Positions 21,586 to 30,157 of a stretch of 31,024 nucleotides of DNA are shown here, piece by piece. Source of the DNA: a virus. The DNA lies in the IMG/VR virus record IMGVR_UViG_3300037193_002711, positions 1 to 31,024 of that record; one strand, given 5' to 3'. Positions within the stretch are counted from its first letter, which is position 1, and the number at the start of each line of letters is the position of its first letter. Position numbers and translations under genes: made by a program. The notes below the pieces were generated by a model that saw nothing but the letters and a program-made list of their open reading frames with translations, was not told the DNA's origin and did no database searches.

Positions 21586-24500
21586 GTCGATGCCCTCGCG
21601 AGAAGTTCAGACGTGCGCTTTTCAGAAGTGTTGTGGTCGATGGACTCCAACGTCTCCACGGTCTTCACCTGCCCGCTTGCCATGATGTTCTTAAGGCCGC
21701 GGACCTCGTCGCGCAACGCCTTCACCTCCTCCAGCAATGCGCCGTTCGCCCCGCCAGACATGTTCATGCTGTCGCGATGGTTGAAGATGCGAGACGGCCC
21801 GGTGTACTCCAGCTCCGGCCCACGCTCGCCAACCCAACGCCAGCCGCCTGGATGGTTGCCGCCGTTGGCATAAGCACCTGGCGCATCACCGGCGTCGTTT
21901 GTGCTGTTGTCCACGGGCCAGACTTGCATGCCTCCGTTGTACAGAAACCAATCCGACGGATTCTGGGTGCCGCCAGCGGCCACGTAGTAATCATACAGCT
22001 GACGGCGCGTCATCCCCCAAAGCGTCTGCTCCTCCCAGTTGACGCTAAAACCGCCGATGTTAGTCGGGAACATCGGATCGGCTGGCGCAGCAGGCGGAGG
22101 AGACACTGGCGCAGCGACAATCGGCGCTGGCGGCGGAGGCGGAGTCAGCGCCCCCTGAGACGCGCCCAGCGTGCTCAAGATTGAAGCGTTGATCGCATGC
22201 AGCTGCGCGGACTGAATGTTGCCCTGCGCAGTCAGCGCCTCCAGATGGCTGATCTGCCCATCACCGTCTGCGTCCATCAATGAAATCAGAGCGCGCAGTT
22301 GCGTGTCGGTGGCCTTGCCCGCGAGCGCCGCCTGCAGCTCCGGAAACGTCAGCATCCCATCCACATTCAGGTCAATTGCCGTGAACTGCGTAGCGATCCG
22401 CGCGGGCAAGGACAGAACCGACTGATTCGTTGTGTTCAGCTGCGAAGATTGCACGGTGCCCTGCGCGGTCAGAACTTCCAGTCGACTCAACTGTCCGTCG
22501 CCATTGAGGTCCGTCAAAGCGATAAGCGCGCCAATTTGTGCGTCTGTTGCCTTGCCGACAAGCGCCGCCTGCAGTTCTGCGAACGTCAGCATGCCGTCCA
22601 CGTTCAAGTCGATGGCGGTGAACTGCGTGGCGATCTGCATCGGCAAGGACAGAACCGACTGGTTGATCAGCGCTAGCTGCTCCAGCATCTGCTGTTCATA
22701 ACTCTTGACGGCAGGAAGCGCAGACAACTCAGAGATGACTTGATCAATAACAGCCTGGGTCATCGACCCGCTGGCGGACCAACCCTTCTGGGCTTCTAGA
22801 TAGGCCTGCGCAGAAGACTGGATGCGGCCGTAAGCGTCCGCATTGCCTGTGCGCGCGAGTGCCAAGTCCTGCAGGTAGTTGGCGCGGCGCAAGGCCAGCT
22901 CTGCCTGCGGAGAGGAGGTGTCCACGCGATCCGCGCGCAATTCGCGGACGTACTCAAACAGGCTCTTCCCGAACCCCATCAGCTGGCTGGAGACGCCGTT
23001 GACAGAATCAGCAGCTCCCTCGGCAACAGGCACGAGCGCGGCGAACGCACCGTTCACCTTGAGCAGCGCGTTGTACGCTGGCGAGCCCGGTTCAAGAGAT
23101 TCAAACAAAGCGCGGAACTGTTCACGCGTGGTGGCAAGCACCTGAGCCGCAGTTGTCGATAGGCCAGACTCGTTCAAGACCTTGGAGATCTGTTCAGCTG
23201 CGAACTGCCGCTTCTCTTCCGTGGTCAGGAAGTTGTCGATGTAACTGCTGAGACTTCCCTTGAACGCGTCCAGACCGCCGACCGCGTCCATTATGACGAC
23301 GGCCGTGTTTGTGGCAACATTCTTTAGCGACAGCAGCGCGGAAGGCAACTCCACCGTCAAGGCACGGAACCCGGCTGCGTCGACGGCGACCTGATTCACG
23401 AACGCAAGCGCTTCATCAAGCTTGGCTGTCGCCAGCACGTTTATGTCGCCGATGCTCTGCAGGTACTCGCGAACCTTGGTGGGCACATCAGCAACGGCCA
23501 ACGCTTGTAGCGTAGCCTGCTTGAGTTCATCGCCGAACTCCTTCGCCGCCTCCTCCGGCTTCTTGTTGCCACGACGGTTGTTGCGTCCAATGGCTTCAGT
23601 TGCTTCGCCAAAGGTTGCACCGGTATTCAGCGTGCCACCGGCATAAACAAAGCCCTTGCCCTTCCGCGAGCTTTCCAGCGCAGAGACGAAATCCGTCAAT
23701 CGCGCGCCACTGCCCAGCGCTTCCAGCATGCCGTTGATCTGTTGCATGGTGGCGTTCACCGCGTCGCGCGCGCCCGGGATCTCGCCGCCGGACGGCCCGT
23801 GTGCAAGCTGGCCGTTGCGGTAAGTGGCGCCGGAACGAGTCTCGCCGCCGATGCCGAGCTTTTGCAACGCGGCCTGCAGGATGGAAGAGCCGGTCAGGAT
23901 CGCAGCCATCTTGCCATCGATGCCGAACATACCAAGCAGTTCGGTGTTGATGGTCATGCCGGGGTCAGCCCACGTGTTGCCCTTATCCCACTTGTAGCCC
24001 TTGTCGTACAAGCTGCCAGACGCCATCATGCCGGCAAGGATCCAACCGACAACCGGAATGGCGCCCAGGCCAGCCGCAGCGCCGCTCCCCGCCCCGGCAG
24101 CGCCAGCAGCCGTTCCGTACGCACCGTTCGTCGCCAGAAGACCAGACAGACCGGTGCCGGTCGCGTTGGCGTACAGCGTGCCGAGACCGTTCGCAACGGA
24201 CATCGACCCGCCAAGCACTTGACTGCCCACGGTGTAAAGGCTGCTGGCCGTGCTGGCAAGCGACGTAAGATTACTGAGTGATCCCGCCGCGCTGCTGCCA
24301 GAACCGCCGCCGCCGACAACGCCGCGTGCCAGGTCACTCGCGCTCATGCTGTAGTTGCCCGACACATTGAGTAGCCAGCGCTTGACCGTCATCTGATACA
24401 GCCAATCGAAGAAGATGGCCTTGGCCGTGTCCTTCAACTTCTTCCATGTGTTTGTGCCACCCTCCAACACGTTGGTGAACACGTCATGAGCCGTGCGGTC

Positions 24501-26135
24501 GATCGACTCCCAGAACGCCTTGTGCTGCTCAAACGCCTCGTTCAGCTGAGCGCCATGCGTCTTCGCGTCTGCCAGGTCGCGCAAGAGGCGAGCCTCCTCG
24601 CGGTATGCATCCCCCATGCGACCGGACCAATCGATCTCGTCTGCAAGTGTCGCGCGACGCTCGAGAGAAGCAGCGCGGTCAAGCATCTTGGCGCGCTCCA
24701 GTTCGGCGAGCTGCCTGGTGTTCAGGCCTATCGCCTTGTTGGCGTCCAGCTGCGTCTGCAGCTCCTTGCGGAGACTTTCATTCGTGCCGTCCTGCGCCTG
24801 CCACTTGCGCTCGTACGCTTCGGCGGCTTCCTCGATCGCCTTCCTCTCAGCTTCCAGCTGCTTCTGCATGAACGGCTGCTTCTGCAACAGCGCTGCCTGC
24901 GCCTCCGCCAGTTTCTCGACATTGATGGCGCCAGCCCTGTACGCCATGTTCAGTCGATTCCAATCCTCCAAGAACGACGGAGACAGGCCGCTCATCTCAA
25001 GCATCAGCTTTTGCAGTTCGGCCTGCTCTTTAGCCACCTTCTTGGCGGCCTCGCCATTGTCGATGAACCCGCGCAGCCCGGCAGCAGCGCCGCGTGCTGC
25101 GCGGCCGTTGGCGTCCAAGCGCCGAGAGAGCGCATCGGTGGTGTCGCCCAGCGCCATGCTGGCGGTGCCAGCCGACATGATCTTGCGCTCCCAGGCATCG
25201 AACTCTTCCCGGTTGCGCGCGGCATCCTCGCGCATCAGACGCCCGATCTCGGCCGCGCGATCCCACTCGCCGCTGAAGAAGGCTGCGGCCTGCGCTGCGA
25301 TGCCGCCGATCTCGATGCCGATCGCGCGGATGACAAAAGCGACGTTGCCTCCGACAATGATCAGCGCGCGCAACGTCTCGGTAAGCGGATCGAACGCGCC
25401 GGTCGTCTCGTTGGTCTTGTCGATGACGTCGGTGAGCTCGCTGACGAACGTGGTCAGCAACGGAAGCATCGAGCTAGACAGGTTGGTCGCGGTGCCGTGC
25501 AACGCCTGCTGCATCTCGGCAACAGCATCGTTGAAGTTGTCGGCCTCTGCCGCGTTGTCCTTGGTGACCCGGCTCAGCTCGGTGCCGCGCTTGATGACCT
25601 TGTCCATCTCGGCTTCGCTGAGCGACAGCACGCCAGCCACAGACTGCCAGCTCTTGCCGAGCGCCTCGTTCATAACGGCATTGCGCAGCTGAACATCGTC
25701 AACTTGCTGAAACACTTGCGCCAACTGCTTCAACGCGCCGACGCCGTCGCGCGCGGTGACGCCGATCTTGGCGTACTTCTCCGGGTCCTTGCCTATGTTT
25801 TGCTGCAGCTTGTTGACGGCCTTGGCCAGCTCGTTCAACTCCGTTCCATTCTGCTTGGATAGCAGCGACAGCCCGGCAAGCTTACCAACAGCTATGTCTG
25901 TGGACTTACTCAGGTCGTTGAGACTGTCGTTGAAGTCGACCGCGCCCTTGATCCACACGGCGAACGCAGCGACAGAAAGGCCACCGAGCAACCCTTCGAA
26001 CCGTCCGCGCACGCGATCGATCGCCCGTTCAACCTCGGTCATGGCGCGATTGACGGTGCGCTTCACCGACTCCATGTCTTTCTGGAGTCGGGCGATGTCT
26101 GCTAGGATCTGGAGTTCAAGGGTGCCGGCGATCAT
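21582..26135 (-). CDS. Tape measure protein with EF-hand repeats
   Basis: A 1517-residue protein that sets tail length and helps DNA entry. The start is ATG 26135, overlapping the GT stop. The N-terminal 250 residues are helical (coiled coil, then LGGLSVAAFAVWIKGAVDF), with hydrophobic segments near 265-300 and in the Gly/Ala-rich middle (LGAIPVVGWILAGMMASG). Residues 1159-1316 are two 79-residue repeats with four EF-hand loops. A Pro-rich linker follows, then a C-terminal block with WVGERGPEL and GPSRIFN, common at the ends of tape measure proteins. At about 0.15 nm per residue the length suggests a tail near 200 nm. Confidence 0.92.
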   Translation of the reverse strand: MIAGTLELQILADIARLQKDMESVKRTVNRAMTEVERAIDRVRGRFEGLLGGLSVAAFAVWIKGAVDFNDSLNDLSKSTDIAVGKLAGLSLLSKQNGTELNELAKAVNKLQQNIGKDPEKYAKIGVTARDGVGALKQLAQVFQQVDDVQLRNAVMNEALGKSWQSVAGVLSLSEAEMDKVIKRGTELSRVTKDNAAEADNFNDAVAEMQQALHGTATNLSSSMLPLLTTFVSELTDVIDKTNETTGAFDPLTETLRALIIVGGNVAFVIRAIGIEIGGIAAQAAAFFSGEWDRAAEIGRLMREDAARNREEFDAWERKIMSAGTASMALGDTTDALSRRLDANGRAARGAAAGLRGFIDNGEAAKKVAKEQAELQKLMLEMSGLSPSFLEDWNRLNMAYRAGAINVEKLAEAQAALLQKQPFMQKQLEAERKAIEEAAEAYERKWQAQDGTNESLRKELQTQLDANKAIGLNTRQLAELERAKMLDRAASLERRATLADEIDWSGRMGDAYREEARLLRDLADAKTHGAQLNEAFEQHKAFWESIDRTAHDVFTNVLEGGTNTWKKLKDTAKAIFFDWLYQMTVKRWLLNVSGNYSMSASDLARGVVGGGGSGSSAAGSLSNLTSLASTASSLYTVGSQVLGGSMSVANGLGTLYANATGTGLSGLLATNGAYGTAAGAAGAGSGAAAGLGAIPVVGWILAGMMASGSLYDKGYKWDKGNTWADPGMTINTELLGMFGIDGKMAAILTGSSILQAALQKLGIGGETRSGATYRNGQLAHGPSGGEIPGARDAVNATMQQINGMLEALGSGARLTDFVSALESSRKGKGFVYAGGTLNTGATFGEATEAIGRNNRRGNKKPEEAAKEFGDELKQATLQALAVADVPTKVREYLQSIGDINVLATAKLDEALAFVNQVAVDAAGFRALTVELPSALLSLKNVATNTAVVIMDAVGGLDAFKGSLSSYIDNFLTTEEKRQFAAEQISKVLNESGLSTTAAQVLATTREQFRALFESLEPGSPAYNALLKVNGAFAALVPVAEGAADSVNGVSSQLMGFGKSLFEYVRELRADRVDTSSPQAELALRRANYLQDLALARTGNADAYGRIQSSAQAYLEAQKGWSASGSMTQAVIDQVISELSALPAVKSYEQQMLEQLALINQSVLSLPMQIATQFTAIDLNVDGMLTFAELQAALVGKATDAQIGALIALTDLNGDGQLSRLEVLTAQGTVQSSQLNTTNQSVLSLPARIATQFTAIDLNVDGMLTFPELQAALAGKATDTQLRALISLMDADGDGQISHLEALTAQGNIQSAQLHAINASILSTLGASQGALTPPPPPAPIVAAPVSPPPAAPADPMFPTNIGGFSVNWEEQTLWGMTRRQLYDYYVAAGGTQNPSDWFLYNGGMQVWPVDNSTNDAGDAPGAYANGGNHPGGWRWVGERGPELEYTGPSRIFNHRDSMNMSGGANGALLEEVKALRDEVRGLKNIMASGQVKTVETLESIDHNTSEKRTSELLARAST
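22188..22661 (-). repeat. Tandem 237-bp repeat encoding EF-hand pairs
   Basis: Two in-frame direct repeats of exactly 79 codons (22425-22661, then 22188-22424 in coding order) lie in the tape measure gene. Each encodes two EF-hand loops 33 residues apart: DLNVDGMLTFAE and DLNGDGQLSRLE in the first, DLNVDGMLTFPE and DADGDGQISHLE in the second. All four keep Asp at 1, Asn/Asp at 3, Asp at 5, Gly at 6, a hydrophobic at 8 and Glu at 12, the calcium-binding consensus. The bases have drifted, so the duplication is not recent. Confidence 0.9.
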
Positions 26136-26614
26136 TTCTTGCGTGCCTCTATGAAGCTGCGGAATTGGTTCCTGAGCGCCTTATCAACCGCCACGCGCGT
26201 CGCCCCCAGGGTCTCTGCCGGGATCAGCGGCGCAGGTCGATTCGGATCTACAGCCGCGTGAAGTTCTGACAAGTATTCCTGAGAAAGCACCCGCAGAGTG
26301 GTCTTCTCCCAAGGCGTCAGCAACCTGCACGTGCCCGCTTGCCAGTGGTTCAGCTCGCCCCATGTTATCGGACCCTCCCCAGCTCCGCCCTGGCTGATGG
26401 GTCCGACCTCGAAGAGATAGGCGATGAGGTGGTTGCATCCAGAAAGATCCGGCATAGGCACTGGCATGCCTGAGTCCTCCAGCCGCTTCTTCCTCGGCCG
26501 CCGATCCGGCTTATGCCGCTTGCCACGTTTGTCTGCTTGCGGATCTTCCGGAACGGCATGCAACCAGCCCAGCTGCCTTACGTAGCTCTTCAGCTCTTCG
26601 ACGAGCTGGGCGGA
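26132..26614 (-). CDS. Tail assembly chaperone GT, extension reached by -1 frameshift
   Basis: This frame has no good start of its own; the first candidate is TTG 26563. It is continuous with G after a -1 slip at 26614-26620. The fusion keeps 133 residues of G and adds 160 (total about 293). The added part runs SAQLVEELKSYVRQLGW, then a very basic stretch (RHKPDRRPRKKR) and a helical domain with LIAYLFEVGPI, GPITWGELNHW and LSQEYLSEL, like the T part of lambda-type GT proteins. GT recruits the tape measure protein and tail tube subunits. Its stop overlaps the tape measure start. Confidence 0.8.
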   Translation of the reverse strand, partial: SAQLVEELKSYVRQLGWLHAVPEDPQADKRGKRHKPDRRPRKKRLEDSGMPVPMPDLSGCNHLIAYLFEVGPISQGGAGEGPITWGELNHWQAGTCRLLTPWEKTTLRVLSQEYLSELHAAVDPNRPAPLIPAETLGATRVAVDKALRNQFRSFIEARKK

Positions 26615-27012
26615 AAATTTGCCCAGTCCTCGATGAAGCGCGCCATCTGGTCACGAATGTAACCGAGCTTGGAGTTGTCGCAGATCGCCTGCGCACCACC
26701 CGGGATCGGGAAGTTGATGATGCTCTTGGTGCAGGCGACGAGCTTGGCGTTCACGTTGGCGCGCTGCTCGTCGGTGCTGTCCTTCGCCTTGTTGCGCATG
26801 GCAGCGAACATGCGAGCTTGGGTGGCGGAGTCGATCTTGGCCTGCGCACGGATGTAATGCTGGCTGCCAGGACCGTACATCTCGATGGTCACGGGCTGAC
26901 CTTGATAGAGCAGGGGACCGTCGTCCTTGGCGTTCTGCACGTGCAGCACACCGAACTCGGCGACTTCGAATTCTTCGATGTTGAATGCGTTGATGACTTG
27001 AGCGTCGTTCAT
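26590..27012 (-). CDS. Tail assembly chaperone G
   Basis: A 140-residue protein lying between the tail tube and tape measure genes, the standard place for the first tail chaperone. It has a beta-rich N-terminal half (FEVAEFGVLHVQN, QPVTIEMYGPGS) and a helical C-terminal half (RMFAAMRNKAKD, GYIRDQMARFIEDW). The end of the frame carries the slippery heptamer A AAT TTT, so a minority of ribosomes make the longer GT form. It does not end up in the virion in related phages. The start is ATG 27012. Confidence 0.8.
   Translation of the reverse strand: MNDAQVINAFNIEEFEVAEFGVLHVQNAKDDGPLLYQGQPVTIEMYGPGSQHYIRAQAKIDSATQARMFAAMRNKAKDSTDEQRANVNAKLVACTKSIINFPIPGGAQAICDNSKLGYIRDQMARFIEDWANFPPSSSKS
26591..26620 (-). 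other. Programmed -1 ribosomal frameshift signal
   Basis: On the minus strand the G frame reads gcA AAT TTT, a canonical X XXY YYZ heptamer (26620-26614). Five bases later CAGCTC (26608-26603) pairs with GAGCTG (26596-26591) around a 6-base loop. Slipping back one base joins G to the downstream open frame with no stop in between. This is the same arrangement as lambda G-GT. Confidence 0.85.
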
Positions 27013-27126
27013 GATTTACCTAATTCGCGGGTAGTTGCAAAAGAAGCACTCGCCCAACCGCACCGCCACCCGCGTAGGTAGCGAATGCGGCCGGGTCTGT
27101 GCGCGGTCACAGTCTTTCGACTGGTG
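27013..27126 (-). other. Intergenic region between tail tube and chaperone G
   Basis: No gene is seen in these 114 bases. On the minus strand CGCGGGT and ACCCGCG could pair over about 40 bases, close to the G start. It may hold a weak terminator that lowers expression of the genes after the abundant tail tube, or only a long leader. No clear T-tract hairpin or promoter was found. Confidence 0.3.
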
Positions 27127-27594
27127 TTAGGCAGCCAGCGACTCGACGATGCCGACGCCGGCAGAGCTGGTGGTGATCTCCACGTTCATGGTCGCGGAGG
27201 TCATGTCGTCCACGCCGTTGACGCCGACCTTCCAGGACATGACCTTGCCACGGTAGAAATACTTGTCGCCGTTGGGCATGGTCACGCGGAAGCTGTAATC
27301 GGTGGTGGCCAGCGATGCGGTCTTGGCCAAGATTTGGCCTGCATCGTCGGTGTCCAGCGCCAGCTGCAATTGCTGCGCGCCTTCGTTGAACGAGCCCTTG
27401 AACTTCTGGGTGCCGCGCGTCGCGAGCGGGTTGTGGGTGACAAGGCTGTCTTCGCGGCCGAACTCGCCGCCATTGACGATCTCGCCAATGTTGACAAACG
27501 TGGACGCGATCGCGTTGTAGCCCGCCGCCGTGTAAGCGCCGGGGTTGGTCGCCGAGATGGCGATGAGGGTGCCCGCTGAGGGTCCTACAGACAT
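27127..27594 (-). CDS. Major tail tube protein
   Basis: A 155-residue protein of the siphovirus tail tube type (lambda gpV N-domain, HK97-like). The N-terminal Gly/Ser-rich segment, the ITSTFVNIGEIVN-like strand (here IASTFVNIGEIVNGGEF), the central LQLALDTDD and the C-terminal YFYRGKVMSWKVGVNGVDD with a final beta strand (TSATMNVEITTS) fit that fold. It stacks in hexameric rings to form the tail. The start is ATG 27594 with AAAGGT upstream. It is flanked by the two longest gaps of the late operon, as expected for a gene that needs high expression. Confidence 0.85.
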   Translation of the reverse strand: MSVGPSAGTLIAISATNPGAYTAAGYNAIASTFVNIGEIVNGGEFGREDSLVTHNPLATRGTQKFKGSFNEGAQQLQLALDTDDAGQILAKTASLATTDYSFRVTMPNGDKYFYRGKVMSWKVGVNGVDDMTSATMNVEITTSSAGVGIVESLAA

Positions 27595-27618
27595 GATGTT
27601 ACCTTTCGAACGTTAAAC

Positions 27619-27633
27619 CCGCCACGCGGGCGG
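27619..27633 (-). promoter_or_regulatory. Hairpin upstream of the tail tube gene
   Basis: CCGCC and GGCGG pair around a 5-base loop in the 66-base gap before the tail tube gene; on the minus strand GTTTAAC follows. It may be a weak terminator or a 5' stabilising/processing hairpin for the abundant tail tube message. Confidence 0.35.
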
Positions 27634-27660
27634 TGGGCCTCCGCCTTTCGGCAAAGATGG

Positions 27661-28071
27661 TTACTGGTTGACTTCATGATAAGTCACCATGTAATCTTTC
27701 ATGCGCAGATGAATGACAGGCTCTGGGATCGAGGCGTCAGGGCCATCCGCGTCTGGCACCACGGAAACGCCCGTGAAGCCTGCAACTGCGTCGGTTCGGA
27801 AGCGCAGCGTCTTGCGCACCAGCGTGGCAAGAGCCATCGCCGTTGTGATGTCCGCAGCGGCAACCGTGACCTGCACTCGCTCACGGCGCAACAACTTGTT
27901 GCCGCGTCCGCTGAGCGGCTTGTTCTCCGAACCCCAAACAACTTGCATCGCCAGCGCAGGTAAGCTTACGCCGATCGGCAGCTCGCCTGGGTACATCCGA
28001 GCGGCCGGGATCTGCGACGTGACGGCTGCTGTGTTCATCAGCACGTTCATCAGGATGACAATGCCGCTCAT
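27661..28071 (-). CDS. Tail completion/terminator protein (DUF3168, HK97 gp11-like)
   Basis: A 136-residue protein directly before the tail tube gene in the operon. Its N-terminal helix (VTSQIPAARMYPGELPIGVSLPAL) and the strand AMQVVWGSENKP, followed by a basic strand ERVQVTVAAAD and helix ATLVRKTLRF, match the tail terminator family. These hexamers cap the tail and join it to the head. The start ATG 28071 shares one base with the previous stop (TGATG), so the two genes are coupled. Assignment rests on pattern and gene order. Confidence 0.7.
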   Translation of the reverse strand: MSGIVILMNVLMNTAAVTSQIPAARMYPGELPIGVSLPALAMQVVWGSENKPLSGRGNKLLRRERVQVTVAAADITTAMALATLVRKTLRFRTDAVAGFTGVSVVPDADGPDASIPEPVIHLRMKDYMVTYHEVNQ

Positions 28072-28586
28072 CAGCTGACCTCCACATCTACCGAGCGCGC
28101 TTCCGCTCTAATGTCCGGCAACCCTCGCGCGCGAGAGAGGCGACGCTTGATGTACTCGGCGACGGCGCGCAGCGTCTCATTAGCCTTGTTGTCCAGCGCA
28201 GGGCGCATGAACGGATGGGGTGTGGCTCCGGGATGATCCACCTTGCCAACCAAACGCCCCAGCACCCGCAGCGCCTTGCCCGACTTGGCCGCGATCAAGT
28301 GCGCTGCCGTGCCGAACTCAACCCAAAGCGCGTAGTAGGACTTCTTGCCACCGGCCACGATCATGCCGCCGACCACATCGCGCAACACGCGCACGCGCAC
28401 GCGAATCGACTTCTTAAGCTCGCCGCTCCGCTCCGGGACGAGGCGCTCAGCTTCATCGCGCAGCACCTTGGCGCCGGCACGAACGCCGCCTCGCACAATG
28501 CCATCGCGCATCGCTGCAGGCAGCTGGTCCAACAGCTGTCCGAGCTTGCCCATGCCCTTGACGTTACGCAGCTCTTGGCTAGCCAC
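28071..28586 (-). CDS. HK97 gp10-like tail component
   Basis: A 171-residue basic protein of the HK97-gp10 family. It shows the typical elements: a helix with RDGIVRGGVRAGAKVLRDEA, the motif LVPERSGELKKSIRV, the strand YYALWVEFGTAAH, and HPFMRPALDNK near the C-terminus. These proteins are minor tail or head-tail joining components. It starts at GTG 28586, overlapping the previous gene by 8 bases. The basic tail (RRLSRARG) extends beyond the core. Confidence 0.85.
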   Translation of the reverse strand: MASQELRNVKGMGKLGQLLDQLPAAMRDGIVRGGVRAGAKVLRDEAERLVPERSGELKKSIRVRVRVLRDVVGGMIVAGGKKSYYALWVEFGTAAHLIAAKSGKALRVLGRLVGKVDHPGATPHPFMRPALDNKANETLRAVAEYIKRRLSRARGLPDIRAEARSVDVEVS

Positions 28587-28932
28587 CTTGGCCCTCCGTG
28601 GAGTAGGTCTCGGCGATGAAGTCCATGCCCTCCTTGCGGCCGATCACGGCCGGACCGCTGACTGGCACGAGGTGGCGATCGTTGTCGTCGAGCACAACGA
28701 ACCGCATGTTGGCTGTGAGCCAGCTGAAGTAGCGGGTGCGAACCTGGGCAGGCCTCTTGCTCATGCGAACAACAGACAGCGTGGCTTCGCTCTGGCTTGG
28801 CAGGATGTCCAGCACACGCGCCCATATCGTGGCCTTCGTCACCCAGCTGACCTTCGCCTCGTTGGTGGCGGGGTCGCGCGTGACAACCTGCTCCTCAACG
28901 CGCACGGGCCGATCGAGCGTTCCGATGTTCAC
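28579..28932 (-). CDS. Head-tail adaptor (SPP1 gp16/HK97 gp7-like)
   Basis: A 117-residue beta-rich protein: MNIGTLDRPVRVEEQ opens like the phage head-tail joining family, followed by VTKATIWARVLDI and RTRYFSWLTANMRFVVLDD. It binds the connector ring and closes the head before tail joining. The start overlaps the connector gene stop (ATGA). Gene order (connector, adaptor, gp10, completion, tube) is the standard HK97-like order, which supports the call. Confidence 0.8.
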   Translation of the reverse strand: MNIGTLDRPVRVEEQVVTRDPATNEAKVSWVTKATIWARVLDILPSQSEATLSVVRMSKRPAQVRTRYFSWLTANMRFVVLDDNDRHLVPVSGPAVIGRKEGMDFIAETYSTEGQGG

Positions 28933-29531
28933 AGGCCGAGCTCCCAGCGATGCATGTGCAGCAAGAACTCAGCGCTCTGCGGCACCTCGCTAACGATGTT
29001 GCCGAAGTTGACCGACTCGCGGTGCTCGTACCAGTGCGCAAGCATGAGCAGCATCGCCTGCACGATGGAGCTGGGCAGCGCCGTTGCCGCTGGGCTTGCG
29101 CCCTCGTCGGTGTAGCCTGCGGTGAAGCGCACGCGCACCGCATCCGCGATGTCCTTGACGCTGCTCGGAAAGTCGCTGACGTACACGGCGGGATCCGTCG
29201 GGTCGTCAACAAAATCCCACAAGCTGCTGGACAGCGTCTGCTCCACCCCATCACCATCCAGGTACTTCACGCTGGCCACCGACTGAACAGGCGACACAGG
29301 CAGCGCGATCTTGCTGGTGAATTGCGGGCGCCGCAGCTCCATGACCGTCGTGGACAACTTGCGCGCGGTGATCTTCTCCGCCGCCTCATGCGCCGAGTCG
29401 ATCAGGCTCTGCACCAGGGTGTCGTCCGGATGTGTCTGCGGGCTGTTGCCGTACACAGACAACTTGAGATGCCCGCGAGCGCGGACCAAGTCGATGACCT
29501 GATCCCCAGCCGTGATGACGCGAAGGTTCAT
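28929..29531 (-). CDS. Head-tail connector (gp6-like)
   Basis: A 200-residue protein whose start is ATG 29531, overlapping the methyltransferase stop (ATGA); the in-frame upstream extension has a different composition and is not coding. Core features of the gp6-like connector are visible: LVQSLIDSAHEAAEKITARKL near residues 50-70, LPVSPVQSVASVKYLD, and LPSSIVQAMLLMLAHWYEHRES near 165-185, a helix typical of the family. It forms a ring under the portal for DNA retention. The N-terminal 45 residues (RVITAGDQVIDLVRARGH) are an alternative extension often seen. Confidence 0.85.
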   Translation of the reverse strand: MNLRVITAGDQVIDLVRARGHLKLSVYGNSPQTHPDDTLVQSLIDSAHEAAEKITARKLSTTVMELRRPQFTSKIALPVSPVQSVASVKYLDGDGVEQTLSSSLWDFVDDPTDPAVYVSDFPSSVKDIADAVRVRFTAGYTDEGASPAATALPSSIVQAMLLMLAHWYEHRESVNFGNIVSEVPQSAEFLLHMHRWELGL

Positions 29532-30157
29532 GTGATCCTCCGGAACGCGAATGTGGTGATGTCTTCCCGCCCCGCGTCCTGCTCGCGGTTGTCGGCGTCC
29601 TCGCAGCGGAAGCCCAGCTGCGCCATGAAGCGCTCCAGGCCGCGCGTGGTGAAGTACCAGCAGTGCTCGTCCTTGCGGAAGTGCTTGCTGCGCAGGATGT
29701 GATTGCCGTCGCGGTAGATCGGCATGCTCACAAACACCCACTCGCGCACGTTGCTCAGAAGGATGTCAGGGCGGTGGATGTGTTCCAGCGAGTCCCAGAA
29801 CGTCGCGGCGCGACATGACACCTTGTACACATCCCAGAAGATCGACTGCATCTCCAGCCACTCGCAGGCCAGCGGGTTCACGTCATAGCCATAGGTGTCG
29901 GCGCGATCCTGCACGAACCGCCCGCCGCCGATGCCGATGTCCACGACAGGACCGGCGTAATGCTTGGCGACCATCTCGATCCGCATCGTCGTCAGCTGCT
30001 CGCCGACAGGCGTGTTGTCCATCTCGCGATAGCGCTGCCAGTACTTGCTGTCGTACGGCTGCTCCTGCACCGGGTAGTAGCCAATGCCCAGCTCAGGCAA
30101 CCACTGAAGGTTTCCAGCGCGCCAGAAGTCGATCAACCCAGTTTCGTGCATGGACAT
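29528..30157 (-). CDS. Class I SAM-dependent methyltransferase
   Basis: A 209-residue enzyme. ATG 30157 is chosen as start, 12 bases after AAAAGGA; ATG 30151 is near, and upstream frame continues in the glycosyltransferase gene. Motif I is VVDIGIGGGRF (71-81), followed by the acidic end YGYDVNP (89-95), then WDSLEHIHRPDILLSN (121-136) and a late helix TTRGLERFMAQLGF. This layout is that of methyltransferase 11/23-type enzymes acting on small molecules, sugars or proteins rather than DNA; no DNA methylase motif (DPPY) is seen. It overlaps the glycosyltransferase by 65 bases, so they may share a substrate. Confidence 0.8.
   Translation of the reverse strand: MSMHETGLIDFWRAGNLQWLPELGIGYYPVQEQPYDSKYWQRYREMDNTPVGEQLTTMRIEMVAKHYAGPVVDIGIGGGRFVQDRADTYGYDVNPLACEWLEMQSIFWDVYKVSCRAATFWDSLEHIHRPDILLSNVREWVFVSMPIYRDGNHILRSKHFRKDEHCWYFTTRGLERFMAQLGFRCEDADNREQDAGREDITTFAFRRIT

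Noticed and set aside
24486-25862. A 458-codon open frame on the plus strand
   Set aside because: It is antisense to the tape measure gene, with low-complexity translation and no start signal.
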